Made by a program: the position numbers and the translations under genes. This document shows positions 25,500 through 34,842 of a stretch of DNA of 64,000 nucleotides, piece after piece (the first letter of the stretch is position 1; every line of letters begins with the position of its first letter). The stretch is from Pseudomonadota bacterium (GTDB taxonomy: Bacteria; Desulfobacterota; Desulfobacteria; Desulfobacterales; JAHIVH01). The notes below the pieces were generated by a model, which saw only the letters and a list, made by a program, of their open reading frames with translations, did no database searches and had not been told where the DNA came from. Location: NCBI GenBank assembly GCA_018816735.1, contig JAHIVH010000003.1:54246-118245 (forward strand), given 5' to 3'.

Positions 25500-26633
25500 T
25501 TATGAAATATACACCCTTTTAACTCGACTTGTCACGGATGTAACGATTTCATAATTTATTGTATCCAATAATTCAGCTATCTCATCTATCGATACAGACG
25601 CGTTTCCCTGATGGCCAAAGACAACCACCTCATCTTCCACCCTTATGTCTGATCCCAGATCTCCAACATCCAGCATCGCAAGATCCATGCAAACCCGGCC
25701 AACAACCGGGACACGATTTCCATTTACAAGCATAATCCCTTTTGATGATAAAAGGCGATTATACCCATCTGCATAACCAACAGGCACCGTTGCAATGATT
25801 GTTGGTCGGCTGGTTTCATAGGTTGATCCATAGCTTATTTTAAATCCGGAAGAAACGTTTTTTAAATGAATGATATGCGATTTAAGTTCCATCGCAGGCA
25901 AAAGATTCACCTTATCTTTTAAAACATGTTGGGATGGGTATAAGCCATAAAGACTTATACCAAGTCGAACCATATCAAGATGGGTTTCCGGCAGATCTAT
26001 TATTGCAGCACTGTTGGCGGCGTGTTTTAAAGGAATGGTGATACCTCTTTGACCCAGTGATTCCAGAAGATCGGTAAAAACATCAAACTGATACCGGGTA
26101 TATGATTTATCCAGCCCATCTGCCGAAGCAAAATGCGTAAAAATACCTTCTATGTCCAAGCACTTAAGTCTTGCAATGTCTGCGATCTCATTTGAAAGCT
26201 TATGCAGGTTGTCTGGAATCATTCCCAGCCTTCCCATCCCGGTATCTATTTTTATGTGAATTTTTGCACACTTGGCTAATGACAAGGCACAATCCGAGAG
26301 TATTTTCGCGTCTTCAAGGCTATAAATGGTCTGCGTAATATCATAATGGCAAAGTTTTTCAAATTGTGATCGCGATGTATAGCCAAAGATCAGAATGGGT
26401 AATCTCACATCTGCTTCTCTCAGAATAACGGCTTCTTCAAACCTTGCAACCCCCAGATAATCCGCACCGCTTTTCGCCATTTCGTTTGCGATTTCAACAA
26501 TTCCGTGACCATATGCGTTTGCTTTAACCACTGCCATAACTCGGGTATTTGGCCGGACAATCTTTTTGATTGCCTTAAAATTATGTGTGATCGATTTAAG
26601 ATTAATCTCAGCATATGTTGACAGGGCACTCAA
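25500..26633 (-). CDS. alr: alanine racemase
   Basis: The 377-residue protein is a fold-type III PLP enzyme. Lys37 in AVVKANAYGHG binds PLP; the catalytic tyrosine block is SYGSTY, and the barrel/C-terminal signatures SLYGLYP, GYADGYNR, GRVCMDLAMLDV are present. It converts L-alanine to D-alanine for peptidoglycan. Length is normal. It is oriented like the upstream-lying kinase gene 23649-25325 but separated by 174 bases. A long non-coding stretch lies on its 5' side. Identification is sure. Confidence 0.95.
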   Translation of the reverse strand: MSALSTYAEINLKSITHNFKAIKKIVRPNTRVMAVVKANAYGHGIVEIANEMAKSGADYLGVARFEEAVILREADVRLPILIFGYTSRSQFEKLCHYDITQTIYSLEDAKILSDCALSLAKCAKIHIKIDTGMGRLGMIPDNLHKLSNEIADIARLKCLDIEGIFTHFASADGLDKSYTRYQFDVFTDLLESLGQRGITIPLKHAANSAAIIDLPETHLDMVRLGISLYGLYPSQHVLKDKVNLLPAMELKSHIIHLKNVSSGFKISYGSTYETSRPTIIATVPVGYADGYNRLLSSKGIMLVNGNRVPVVGRVCMDLAMLDVGDLGSDIRVEDEVVVFGHQGNASVSIDEIAELLDTINYEIVTSVTSRVKRVYIS

Positions 26634-26825
26634 ATATCACCTCCATATAATATTTAATTATTTTTTTACCTTAGCTGGCTTTAACATTTAAGCCAAGCTA
26701 ATCATTCTGTTTATTAAATACTGAAAAAATCGTCGTCAAGAAAAAGCTCAGGAAAAACATTTAAAAATCATATTGACGTAATGCTCAACACAGGATAAGC
26801 AATCTTTCAAGCAATTAATTTTGAT

Positions 26826-26841
26826 CACCTTGATCAAGGTG
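26826..26841. promoter_or_regulatory. 16-bp palindrome, possible FNR/CRP-family operator
   Basis: CACCTTGATCAAGGTG is perfectly self-complementary and is preceded by another GATCA. It contains TTGATCAA, reminiscent of CRP/FNR-family half sites, but the spacing is not the classical one. It is 126 bases upstream of the candidate fibre-locus -35 box. Confidence 0.4.
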
Positions 26842-26966
26842 TATAAAGAATTAGTCATGTGCTATCATTCTACAAATAAAAAAAAGTTGCACAAATTAAA
26901 CCATGATATTAAATTTAGTTAATACATAGAAACATCGTTACTGAACAAGACGTTTGTTTTTTTCAG

Positions 26967-26995
26967 TTGACATCGTATAATTTTAATGGTAATAT
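26967..26995 (+). promoter_or_regulatory. candidate sigma70 promoter of the fibre locus
   Basis: TTGACA (26967-26972), 17-base spacer, TAATAT (26990-26995, 4 of 6). It is co-directional with the first repeat-protein gene at 27262. Confidence 0.5.
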
Positions 26996-27261
26996 CCAAA
27001 TCAAAATGGCACTAATGGGCATAGCAGGAAAAAACGAATATAAAAACAGCGTTTTGTCTAAAAACATTGGGATTGATAAAAAAATATTGTTTTTTATTAT
27101 TGACTTTGGATTTTGAAAATGATACCAAATTTAAAAACATTGTTAATCTGCAAAAACATCAATTGGGTAATCATAAATGCTTGCATGCAAGCTCAAGTGT
27201 GTCCTGTTTTCTCTTCGACACCCCAATGGTGCCAATTGCTTAATATAAGGAGAGCATTCGT

Positions 27262-27663
27262 ATGAACATGCTCATAAAAATAGTACTAATTTCTGCTGTT
27301 TTGATATTTATCGCAAGCGAATCATTTGCTGATAATTCAAGGGTTATCGGTAACGTTAACAGTACGGTTATCGGTGCTTTAATTACCAACATTGCAGCAG
27401 GCGTGGGTACAGAGGCGATGACGGGTTCGGTTATCTTGGAATCAAGTCAACTTGAAGGTAATGTTACCAGTCATGTCGAGGGACTTTTAACCATAATCAA
27501 TACGGCAATTGGTATTAATGCATACGCAGACCTGGGTACGGTTAATCTCAGGAACGCATCTGTCAAAGGCGATATCAATATATCTGTCAAAGGCCTGAGT
27601 ATAATTAATGTGGCTATCGGCAACAACACGCGCGCCGGAATCGGGAGTGTTGTCGCTCGGTAA
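27262..27663 (+). CDS. secreted repeat protein, candidate fibre subunit 1
   Basis: I do not know this family by name. The 133-residue protein has a clear Sec signal peptide (hydrophobic core IVLISAVLIFIA, cleavage after SFA). The mature part consists of three units of 36-37 residues, each with the pattern N-x-A-x-G ... A-x-x-x-GSV/GTV-x-L then G-N/D-V/I: TNIAAGVGTEAMTGSV, NTAIGINAYADLGTV, NVAIGNNTRAGIGSV. Conserved Asn and Gly and alternating hydrophobics suggest a beta-solenoid or amyloid-type strand-loop-strand fold, like curlin though not with the curlin consensus. RBS AAGGAG is 9 bases upstream. It heads a five-gene cluster that includes a CsgG-like exporter. Confidence 0.75.
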   Translation: MNMLIKIVLISAVLIFIASESFADNSRVIGNVNSTVIGALITNIAAGVGTEAMTGSVILESSQLEGNVTSHVEGLLTIINTAIGINAYADLGTVNLRNASVKGDINISVKGLSIINVAIGNNTRAGIGSVVAR

Positions 27664-27743
27664 TAATAAGCACAAAATCTACGGTTGACGTTGTGCTGAA
27701 ATTGTAACGTTTTTAATAACCAAACAATAGAAGGAGAGAAGAG

Positions 27744-28148
27744 ATGAGAAAAGTGATTGTACTGATGGCATGTGTGATGTTTCTGGGTGTAGCAATGGTT
27801 AATGCGGGACCATCAACAATGGACGGTGATGCAGTACTTAATACCGACGTTAAGGGAATGATGCTCAACACCGCTGCTTTTGTAAATGCTGAAGCCCATG
27901 TGGGTTCAGTTGTTCTCAGAAATGATGCTATTATGGATGGTGATGTTTCTGCAGAAGTTACTGCTGTTAACATGCTTCTGAACTCAGCTCTCGGCGTTGG
28001 CGCTTTTGCAAACCTGGGTTCTGTAAATATCAAAAATGGTTCTAGCATGTCTGGTGACGCAGATATCTTTGTTCATGGTGGCTCAATGCTCAACACCGCC
28101 GCTGGTGTTGGATCACGCGCTCATATTGGAAGCGTTGTCATCAAATAG
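27744..28148 (+). CDS. secreted repeat protein, candidate fibre subunit 2
   Basis: This 134-residue protein is a paralogue of the preceding gene product. A signal peptide (MRKVIVLMACVMFLGVAMVNA) precedes three units of 37-38 residues with the same motif: LNTAAFVNAEAHVGSV, LNSALGVGAFANLGSV, LNTAAGVGSRAHIGSV, interspersed with GDV/GDA turns. The units within this protein are more regular than in subunit 1, which suggests it is the main structural component (as CsgA to CsgB, by analogy only). A strong AAGGAGAG site precedes the ATG, and a perfect hairpin follows the gene, so expression may exceed that of the genes behind it. Confidence 0.75.
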   Translation: MRKVIVLMACVMFLGVAMVNAGPSTMDGDAVLNTDVKGMMLNTAAFVNAEAHVGSVVLRNDAIMDGDVSAEVTAVNMLLNSALGVGAFANLGSVNIKNGSSMSGDADIFVHGGSMLNTAAGVGSRAHIGSVVIK

Positions 28149-28469
28149 GTACTATTAACCTTAAGTTCTTCTGCAATAGAGATATCGATTCTGGAATGCC
28201 ATTATTCGATATCTCTATTGCTGCTTTTGGGCCAAGCAAACGCTATATAAGATGAAAAAAATACGGGCCCAACTGCCAAGAAATAAACAAATAGACCATT
28301 TTTACACTGAAGGGCCAAATATTTATATACAAGCGAAAAGTTTTGTCCTTGAATATTCCTTATGGTTATATTAAAGTTTCAGATAATGTTGAAAATAACA
28401 ATATGAGCAATCCACATTTAGACGAATACTGAAGGCAAAATCATCTGAATAATTTTCCGGGAGGATATT
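28149..28469. other. intergenic stretch after the second repeat gene
   Basis: A 321-base gap. It starts with a strong hairpin (28174-28220) and otherwise is AT-rich with no open frame or clear promoter that I can support. Confidence 0.5.
28174..28224 (+). terminator. hairpin after the second repeat gene
   Basis: A perfect 15-bp inverted repeat (28174-28188 with 28206-28220), 17-base loop, followed by CTGCTTTT. It lies 25 bases after the stop and probably limits transcription into the exporter genes. Confidence 0.75.
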
Positions 28470-28826
28470 ATGAATAGGAATTTATTAATTAACTTTATCT
28501 GTTTGATAACGATATTTATCCTGACCCCCTGTTTGTTAAGCGCAGATGAATTCGAAACAGGCAGTATTGAAATTGATGATGGCATTTCCTCGGATGACAC
28601 ACTCACACCAGAAATCAACTATACATTCATCAAAAGGTATGCCATTCAAAAAGCAAAAACTTTGGGAGCAAACGAAGAGTATTCAGAGGATGTCGAAGCG
28701 ATTTACAGTGATTATGCCCAGACAGGAGGCATAGGAAACGTTAATTTGGCACCTGGCACACTCGTTGAAGGAGATATTTATATCATTATTGATGCAGACA
28801 CACTGAGTGCAATAGATACCCATTGA
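28470..28826 (+). CDS. small exported protein of the fibre locus, 118 aa
   Basis: The family is unknown to me. A signal peptide (hydrophobic core LINFICLITIFIL, cleavage near SA/D) leads an acidic mature protein. Near the C-terminus GGIGNVNLAPGTLVEGDIYIII repeats the GxV-x-L ... GDI strand-turn pattern of the two repeat proteins once, so it may cap, nucleate or chaperone the fibre. RBS GGGAGG is present. It lies between the repeat genes and the CsgG-like gene. Candidate role as CsgB-, CsgE- or CsgF-like accessory is inference from size, export and the shared motif. Confidence 0.65.
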   Translation: MNRNLLINFICLITIFILTPCLLSADEFETGSIEIDDGISSDDTLTPEINYTFIKRYAIQKAKTLGANEEYSEDVEAIYSDYAQTGGIGNVNLAPGTLVEGDIYIIIDADTLSAIDTH

Positions 28827-28888
28827 TATCCAATCACTATAAAAATATCGTGTTGGCAATCCACGAATGGAATAATTGATAATATCAC

Positions 28889-30286
28889 ATGAATACACAA
28901 ACAGAACGTTTTTTCTCAAAAAATCTTAAAAAACAGCGTGTTAAACTATTTACATTATTTTTTCTAACCTTTTTTGTATTCGCCTGTAGCAGGATCAATC
29001 CCCATACTGTGGATATTGAACTGAAGACACCGCCCCCAGCGGAACGATACACGGTTTTCAGCCAGGCACTGATCGATCTGGGGCTAATGACTGAAATTTA
29101 CGGCTGCCCCCAAATCAAAATATTAAGTAAAGACATCGTCGACAAGACGGGTATTGCCACGTCTACAGGCGGAGAGATACCCCGTGATATATCACAAATG
29201 GTCATATCCACATTAAACGGTATTGGAGGGAAGGTCGTCCTCATTCCCCATGACTCTATTTTTATGAGTGATTACAGAGCTCTTGGTTACTCAAGATTTG
29301 AACAGAAATCTATTCCGGATATTGTTTTGGTAGGCGGTATTTCAGAATTTGATAGAGGGTTGGTCACTCGAGGTAAAAACACCAACATGAGCCTCGATAC
29401 AAAGGACTTTGCCGATGGCCAGGAAATGTGGTTCGGTCCTCAGACGTTTGGTTTTGACTACTGGGGGGCTCAAAAGGAGTCTATTGCCCGTATTGCCCTG
29501 GATTTTATTCTTATGGATTTCGCCACCCTCTCCGGTCTTCAAAAAATACAGGCATCCAACACTGTAGAAGTATCAAAAGCAACTGCTGACAAAGAAATGG
29601 CCTTCACCCTGTTTGGACCGACATTCGGCCTCAAGGGATCCGTAAAAAAAATTCAGGGCAGACATGGGGCAATTCGAATCATGGTGGAACTGAGCATGAT
29701 TCAAATCATTGGTAAATATCTGAAACTGCCTTACTGGCGACTCCTGCCTGATGCCAAACCCGATCCCGTAGTTCTTGAGTCGATTGAAAAAGACTATATC
29801 ATGATGGGTGACATTCAGCGTATCACACGAATCCAGGAATTGTTGCTTATGCATGGATATCATTATGTACAATATTCAGGAAGACTTGATGCTCAAACAT
29901 GTAAGGCTTTAAATGATTTTTATCCCAATTTTTCCTGCCAGGAACAATCTGTCAACAAGGAAATATATTTAAAGCTCTATGAATCTGTGCCAATCACCAG
30001 GGAATCGTTGAAAAGACGATTTGCCATGGCCAGCGAAATAAATGTCGCACAGCAAGGGCATCTATTTGTGGAAACCGAACCGGCAAATGCCAGTATCCGT
30101 TTTGTAAATATCAAATCAGACTTTTACCAGGGAATGGCTTTGGATCCTGGACGATATCTTCTTGAAGTATCAATTGATTATGATGAGGCATATCAATCAA
30201 AAAAAATGTGGGTGACCATGGGAAAGGATGATAGAACATTAAAAATTATTCTTCCCCCAAAAGTATCATCTTTCCAGGGACCATGA
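28889..30286 (+). CDS. CsgG-like outer-membrane lipoprotein with C-terminal PEGA-like domain
   Basis: The 465-residue protein has a lipoprotein signal (hydrophobic stretch ending FVFAC, Cys33). Residues ~50-290 resemble CsgG/HfaB: IVLVGGISEFDRGLVTRG corresponds to the CsgG strand before the pore hairpins, IALDFILMDFATLSGLQKI to its hydrophobic strand, then ASNTVEV, and the amphipathic IMVELSMIQIIGKYL helix near 265-280. After that comes a ~70-residue peptidoglycan-binding-like segment (IQELLLMHGYHYVQYSGRLD) and a C-terminal PEGA-like beta domain (LFVETEPANASIRF). CsgG forms a nonameric pore that secretes curli subunits. Here the two repeat proteins upstream are the obvious clients. CsgG similarity is by eye. 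Confidence 0.7.
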   Translation: MNTQTERFFSKNLKKQRVKLFTLFFLTFFVFACSRINPHTVDIELKTPPPAERYTVFSQALIDLGLMTEIYGCPQIKILSKDIVDKTGIATSTGGEIPRDISQMVISTLNGIGGKVVLIPHDSIFMSDYRALGYSRFEQKSIPDIVLVGGISEFDRGLVTRGKNTNMSLDTKDFADGQEMWFGPQTFGFDYWGAQKESIARIALDFILMDFATLSGLQKIQASNTVEVSKATADKEMAFTLFGPTFGLKGSVKKIQGRHGAIRIMVELSMIQIIGKYLKLPYWRLLPDAKPDPVVLESIEKDYIMMGDIQRITRIQELLLMHGYHYVQYSGRLDAQTCKALNDFYPNFSCQEQSVNKEIYLKLYESVPITRESLKRRFAMASEINVAQQGHLFVETEPANASIRFVNIKSDFYQGMALDPGRYLLEVSIDYDEAYQSKKMWVTMGKDDRTLKIILPPKVSSFQGP

Positions 30287-30396
30287 TATAGACGAAGTTA
30301 TGAAATTCTTTATATTTCCCGGGCAGTTAAGGAAATATAGTCTGCCAGGGCACGATGATTTTCTGTTCCATTGATTGAAGGAGGTTGGCACTAGTT

Positions 30397-30816
30397 ATGT
30401 ACACCGGAAAAGAAAGAAGGCAAAATGCCCGGTACAATGCCGGATCCATGTCTGTGAGCATTTCATATGAAGACAAATCAACAGGTTTACGCAGTATTGA
30501 ACGGGTAAAAGCTATAGACTACAACAACATGGGCCTTTCCATTGAAACAAATTTGGTATTTAATGTTGGCGAGAACATCTCCATAGATATATCCCACCGT
30601 AACGAACGTCTTTCTGGTGTCATAGGACTTGTCTGCTATGTGGAAGAACAGGAAGACACCTTCAGATATGGTATTCAATTTGACTTTGGGGCGAATGAAT
30701 TTATGTGCTCTGAACAAGTTGAGACGGCACTTGAAGGCATTCAGCACATGATGAAAAGATCCCAACCTTCATCACACAGAGCTGCATATAGGCGGATTAA
30801 AAACAAATACCGTTAA
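30397..30816 (+). CDS. PilZ domain protein
   Basis: The 139-residue protein has the PilZ c-di-GMP motif RxxxR (Arg8-QNA-Arg12 in RRQNAR) and, about 30 residues later, DYNNMGLSIE, where the canonical (D/N)xSxxG has Asn instead of Ser. A C-terminal basic helix follows. PilZ proteins switch motility, polysaccharide or fibre production in response to c-di-GMP. The frame is open from a TTG at 30385, but GAAGGAGG abuts that TTG, so the ATG at 30397 is preferred. It lies 110 bases after the CsgG-like gene, consistent with c-di-GMP control of the same locus, though co-transcription is unproven. Confidence 0.78.
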   Translation: MYTGKERRQNARYNAGSMSVSISYEDKSTGLRSIERVKAIDYNNMGLSIETNLVFNVGENISIDISHRNERLSGVIGLVCYVEEQEDTFRYGIQFDFGANEFMCSEQVETALEGIQHMMKRSQPSSHRAAYRRIKNKYR

Positions 30817-30885
30817 TAGGAACAGATTATAAGGGGCCTCAATTTTTTTTAGAAAAATACCGGACACCTAACCCAATTTCCTTTT

Positions 30886-31287
30886 TTAGGCTTTTTTGGG
30901 GAATCCAAGCTTTTTTAATTCTTCATGTAATTTTTTTACATTAATAGGTTTTGTCAAATAGGCCTCACATTGTGACTTAAAGGCCTCAAGGATATTTTTT
31001 TTATCGTCTAGAGCGGTTGTCATGATGATCTTTACACCATCATTTCCCATGATCCCTTTACTGTACTCGTATTCACGTATTTCCTTCAACACCTGCTGTC
31101 CATCTTTGCCCGGCATCATAATATCAAGCGATACCAAATTATAGGGTGCCTTTTCCTCAAAAGCTTTAAAAAACATATTGAGTGCTTTTTCTCCATTTTG
31201 AGCGATTTCAATATCACCATACACAGAAAGCAATTTCATCATTATGGAACGACTCACAATATCATCTTCAACCAGTAAAATTTTCAT
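30886..31287 (-). CDS. stand-alone response regulator receiver (CheY-like)
   Basis: The 133-residue protein is a single receiver domain: acidic pair in LLVEDD, phospho-acceptor Asp in VSLDIMMPGKDG, Thr/Ala switch in IIMTTALDD and Lys in YLTKPI. There is no output domain, so it acts by protein contact or as a phosphate shuttle. The start is the ATG at 31285-31287, five bases after GAGG; a GTG two codons upstream overlaps that site. It converges with the PilZ gene and is divergent from a hybrid kinase, which with the HPt protein at 34321 could form a phosphorelay. Confidence 0.88.
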   Translation of the reverse strand: MKILLVEDDIVSRSIMMKLLSVYGDIEIAQNGEKALNMFFKAFEEKAPYNLVSLDIMMPGKDGQQVLKEIREYEYSKGIMGNDGVKIIMTTALDDKKNILEAFKSQCEAYLTKPINVKKLHEELKKLGFPKKA

Positions 31288-31293
31288 AAACAC

Positions 31294-31756
31294 CTCAAAA
31301 ATATAAAATCGCTATTATTAACAGAACTTGCCTGATAGCGGCAAATGTATATACTTATTTAAGGCAAGGGAAAAAACATACCATGTCAGATATATTTTTA
31401 ATTCATACAAAAGAATAGTTTATACCACTAAGAAAACCAGACAAGAAGAATACATATACTGTCGACCTGAATTATTGAATGACGAAAAAAGGTTACCATT
31501 GTTAAATGCCATTTTCAAGACTGAAATGAAGGAACAGTTTACAGGGCCAAGCCGACGAAAGCCATTTTTAATATAAATCTCAGAATTCGGCTTCTATTGT
31601 TTTCTCAACTTGACAGCCATGACGTAACGTAATATCAATAAGATCCTTCATGTTGATAATTCTACGGATTATTATGAAATATTTATTTCCAGGTAAAAAT
31701 GGCATAAGAATAATTTTTTAGGGAAAAATTGATCAACATCTTCAAAGATAATTAAA
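31294..31756. other. intergenic stretch between receiver and hybrid kinase genes
   Basis: A 463-base divergent gap. It holds an 82-codon open frame from a TTG at 31328 with no ribosome site and no recognisable motif, which I do not count as a gene. No convincing promoter or repeat was found. Confidence 0.4.
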
Positions 31757-34288
31757 ATGACCGTAAAAGAATCTGAATTTGATGAAAACATCTCCCTCCA
31801 TAGTACGGGAAATAAAGGCCGCCATGCCACTCATCCTGATATTGTCATTCACATAAAATCCCAAAAAATAATCCAGGACCTTGAAAAGAAAATAGCCCGC
31901 CAAGGCTATACCCTGATTCAAGCCAGAGATCAAAGCACACTTTATAAAGAAATTACAGAAAATAAGGTGGAAATGGTCATTGTTGAAGCCTCAAATGATG
32001 AAGAATGGGAAGCATTGATCGCAGATATCAAAAGGCAACATCCCCATATTATCATTGTTTGTATAGTATCAAGAGAGATTAAAGACGATGCCTATCATGC
32101 AATAACCCTTGGAGTATTCGAAATTCTTGCCTATCCTTTTGACGAGCTTGAAATTTTTGCCATGTTAAACCGTTTAGACAGGCACCTTGAAATAATCTGC
32201 AATAACACAAGTCTGACACATCAATTGGCTGAAAAGACCGTTGAACTTTCTGATATTAAAAATAGCTTCGATAAAATCGTCAAATTATCCAAAGCACTGA
32301 TTGATTCGACAAACAGTTCACAAATGGGCCAAACCTTTCTTAAGACAATCGCACAAAATATGTCCGCTGAGGGAGGCAGTCTGTTTCTTAAAAAAGACGA
32401 CAGGCTGGTTTGCGCCTATTCTATGGATATAAACCATGTGCCGGAATCCATCCTGCTCCCGCTAAAAGAAAATAGTGTTTTTGGCATTGCGATGAAAAAA
32501 GGAAGACCTGTTTTTATTGATAACATCAACGAAAACACAGGAATTATCCAAAGTGGATGGGAAGGATATAAGGACGGCTCAAGCGTCATATTCCCACTCC
32601 AGGATGAAACCGGAGATGTGGTTGCCCTGATATCTCTCCATAATAAAGTCCCTCCTCCCTTTATAGCGAGAGATATTGATTTAGGACAGATATTGATTTC
32701 GCAAGCATATAAAAGGCTTTGCCTCTCTCATGCCCTTGAAACCTTACGTGAAAATGAAGAAAAATATCGTCTGATTGCCGAAAATGTGAGTGATGTCATA
32801 TGGACCATGGACCTCGATATGCAATTTACCTATATCAGTCCGTCATCCGAACGCCTTCTTGGGTACGTTGCTGAAGATTTATTGGGAAAAGGGGCGAAAG
32901 ATGTTCTGGCATACTCTTCATTTGAAGTGGCGGTCAAAGCTTTGGCTGATGACTTGATTCAAAACAGCCAAGGAGAAAAAGGACTTCATTCTTCAAGAGT
33001 GCTTGATCTCAAAATGGTCTGCAAAGACGGGAAGAATATATGGACAGAGGCAAGGATTTCATTTATTCGTGATGAAGATAACACACCTTTGGGTATTATG
33101 GGAATATCAAGGGATATAAGTGTCCGGTTAAACCTTGAATCCCAATTGCGTCATGCACAAAAGATGGAAGCCGTAGGAACGCTTGCTGGCGGGATTGCGC
33201 ACGATTTTAATAATCTGCTTCAGGCCATTCAGGGCTATTCCGAACTTTTAATTCACCATAAAAAGGAAACCGACCCGGATTATCGGAAATTAAAAGAAAT
33301 CGTACACACAGCAAGACGGGCGGGAGAACTCACGCAGCAACTGCTAACATTCAGCAGGAAAGTTGAAAGCAAAATGAGACCTGTAAGGTTGAATAGAGAA
33401 CTTGAACAGGTTGTTAAACTCCTTAGACGCACCATTCCAAAAATGATTTCCATCAATTTAAAGGTTGAAAAAAATCTGAGAATCATCAATGCCGATCCCA
33501 TGCAGATTGAACAGATATTGATCAATCTGGCCGTGAATGCCAAAGATGCAATGCCTGACGGTGGCAGACTGGATATCCAGACAAAAAATATAGTTCTGGA
33601 CGGTCATTTTTGTGAATCCTACCCTGGCCTTGAACCTGGCGAATATGTCCTTCTGACTGTTGCAGATTCCGGATGTGGAATGACAAATGAAACCCGAGAA
33701 AGAATTTTCGATCCCTTCTTTACGACCAAAATTTCCGGTGAAGGAACCGGGCTTGGGCTTTCAATGGTTTATGGCATCGTTAAAAGCCATAATAGTCTGA
33801 TCCTCTGCGCTTCAAAAAAAGACAAAGGTAGTACGTTTGACATATATTTCCCGGCCATAGACCATCATAATGAATGGAATGAGATTACAAATGAAGAATT
33901 CCCACCTAAAGGTGGTGATGAAACCATACTGCTTGTTGATGATGAAATTGTAATACGAAATCTTTGTGAACTTGTTTTATCGAAACTGGGGTATAATGTA
34001 TTAAAGGCATCTGATGGCGAAACAGCAATTAAAATTTTTCAGGAGCGAAAAATAGACATCGACCTTGTTATTCTGGATATTATTATGCCTGGCATGGGAG
34101 GAGAAAAATGCCTTAAGGAACTTTTGAAATGCAAACCCGACCTGAAAGTACTAATCGCCAGTGGATTCACGGGGAAAGTCAGTACAGGTTCTCTCCTGGA
34201 AACCGGAATCAAGGGATTCATTCACAAGCCTTTTGAAATGAATTATCTGGTATCTACAGTCAGGGATGTCCTTGATATAAAACAGTAA
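31757..34288 (+). CDS. hybrid sensor histidine kinase (receiver-like, GAF, PAS, kinase, receiver)
   Basis: The 843-residue protein begins with a receiver-like domain (about 30-150) that lacks a clear phospho-Asp ([11 protein letters not shown]), then a GAF domain (about 190-325), a PAS domain (about 335-460), HisKA with [12 protein letters not shown] (His near 482), HATPase ([13 protein letters not shown]) and a C-terminal receiver from about 722 (ILLVDDEIV, phospho-Asp in [10 protein letters not shown]). No membrane segment is visible. An HPt protein gene lies 32 bases away on the other strand, and a stand-alone receiver lies upstream, so a multistep relay is likely. Signal unknown. Confidence 0.9.
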   Translation: MTVKESEFDENISLHSTGNKGRHATHPDIVIHIKSQKIIQDLEKKIARQGYTLIQARDQSTLYKEITENKVEMVIVEASNDEEWEALIADIKRQHPHIIIVCIVSREIKDDAYHAITLGVFEILAYPFDELEIFAMLNRLDRHLEIICNNTSLTHQLAEKTVELSDIKNSFDKIVKLSKALIDSTNSSQMGQTFLKTIAQNMSAEGGSLFLKKDDRLVCAYSMDINHVPESILLPLKENSVFGIAMKKGRPVFIDNINENTGIIQSGWEGYKDGSSVIFPLQDETGDVVALISLHNKVPPPFIARDIDLGQILISQAYKRLCLSHALETLRENEEKYRLIAENVSDVIWTMDLDMQFTYISPSSERLLGYVAEDLLGKGAKDVLAYSSFEVAVKALADDLIQNSQGEKGLHSSRVLDLKMVCKDGKNIWTEARISFIRDEDNTPLGIMGISRDISVRLNLESQLRHAQKMEAVGTLAGGIAHDFNNLLQAIQGYSELLIHHKKETDPDYRKLKEIVHTARRAGELTQQLLTFSRKVESKMRPVRLNRELEQVVKLLRRTIPKMISINLKVEKNLRIINADPMQIEQILINLAVNAKDAMPDGGRLDIQTKNIVLDGHFCESYPGLEPGEYVLLTVADSGCGMTNETRERIFDPFFTTKISGEGTGLGLSMVYGIVKSHNSLILCASKKDKGSTFDIYFPAIDHHNEWNEITNEEFPPKGGDETILLVDDEIVIRNLCELVLSKLGYNVLKASDGETAIKIFQERKIDIDLVILDIIMPGMGGEKCLKELLKCKPDLKVLIASGFTGKVSTGSLLETGIKGFIHKPFEMNYLVSTVRDVLDIKQ

Positions 34289-34320
34289 TTATTTGAAAAT
34301 GATCTGAGAGACTGTATTCT

Positions 34321-34668
34321 CTAAACGTCATAATTCTCCATAAAATTTCTTAATTTCTTACATTCATTTGCAAGACTCTGATATACATCTTCTGCCGTTT
34401 CAACATCTGAATGTGCTTGTGCCCCCATTTTCTCTAACTTAAATGCAATATCAGCGGCATTGTGAGCAGCCAGATATCTCAAACTCCCCTTAATGGCATG
34501 GGCTGTTTTTTCAAGATGTTCTCTATCTTTCATATCAATGGCCATTTTTATTTTTCTGAGCATTTCCGGTGAATCGACGATAAAATCATCAAAACATTCT
34601 CTTACAAGCTCTTTATCATTATCCATAATCTCCATTAGCTCATCCATATCCATCAAGTGTGATTCCAT
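34321..34668 (-). CDS. HPt (histidine phosphotransfer) domain protein
   Basis: The 115-residue protein is a four-helix HPt module with the phospho-accepting His57 in TAHAIKGSLRYLAA. HPt proteins carry phosphoryl groups from hybrid-kinase receivers to response regulators. It converges with the hybrid kinase gene and has an AGGAGG ribosome site. The likely partners are the kinase at 31757-34288 and the receiver at 30886-31287. Call is firm, partners are inferred. Confidence 0.9.
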   Translation of the reverse strand: MESHLMDMDELMEIMDNDKELVRECFDDFIVDSPEMLRKIKMAIDMKDREHLEKTAHAIKGSLRYLAAHNAADIAFKLEKMGAQAHSDVETAEDVYQSLANECKKLRNFMENYDV

Positions 34669-34842
34669 GTGTAATCCTCCTGTTTATAAACCAACCTCTT
34701 GCAAAGCAAAAAAGAATAACTCATTTTGAATGATCCCGCAGAATCAGTTTTTTAAAAACGCCCTTGACATGCCCCCCATCCGTATAGTAAGGGTCTAATT
34801 TTATTAATAAAATATTTACGGCTTCGTTGATGGGGAGACCAT

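Larger units (their letters stand above)
26634..27261. other. 628-base intergenic region between alr and the fibre locus
   Basis: An AT-rich divergent region with no credible gene. It contains a perfect 16-bp palindrome CACCTTGATCAAGGTG (26826-26841), a good sigma70 promoter toward the fibre genes (26967-26995) and a perfect 14-bp palindrome GCTTGCATGCAAGC (27179-27192) in the leader. If the promoter is right the mRNA has a leader of about 260 bases. Confidence 0.6.

Noticed and set aside
31328..31576. 82-codon frame from TTG
   Set aside because: No ribosome site, no motif, AT-rich divergent region.
34764..34800. TTGACA ... TATAGT as promoter of the 61-aa gene
   Set aside because: Spacer is only 13 bases, too short for a sigma70 promoter.
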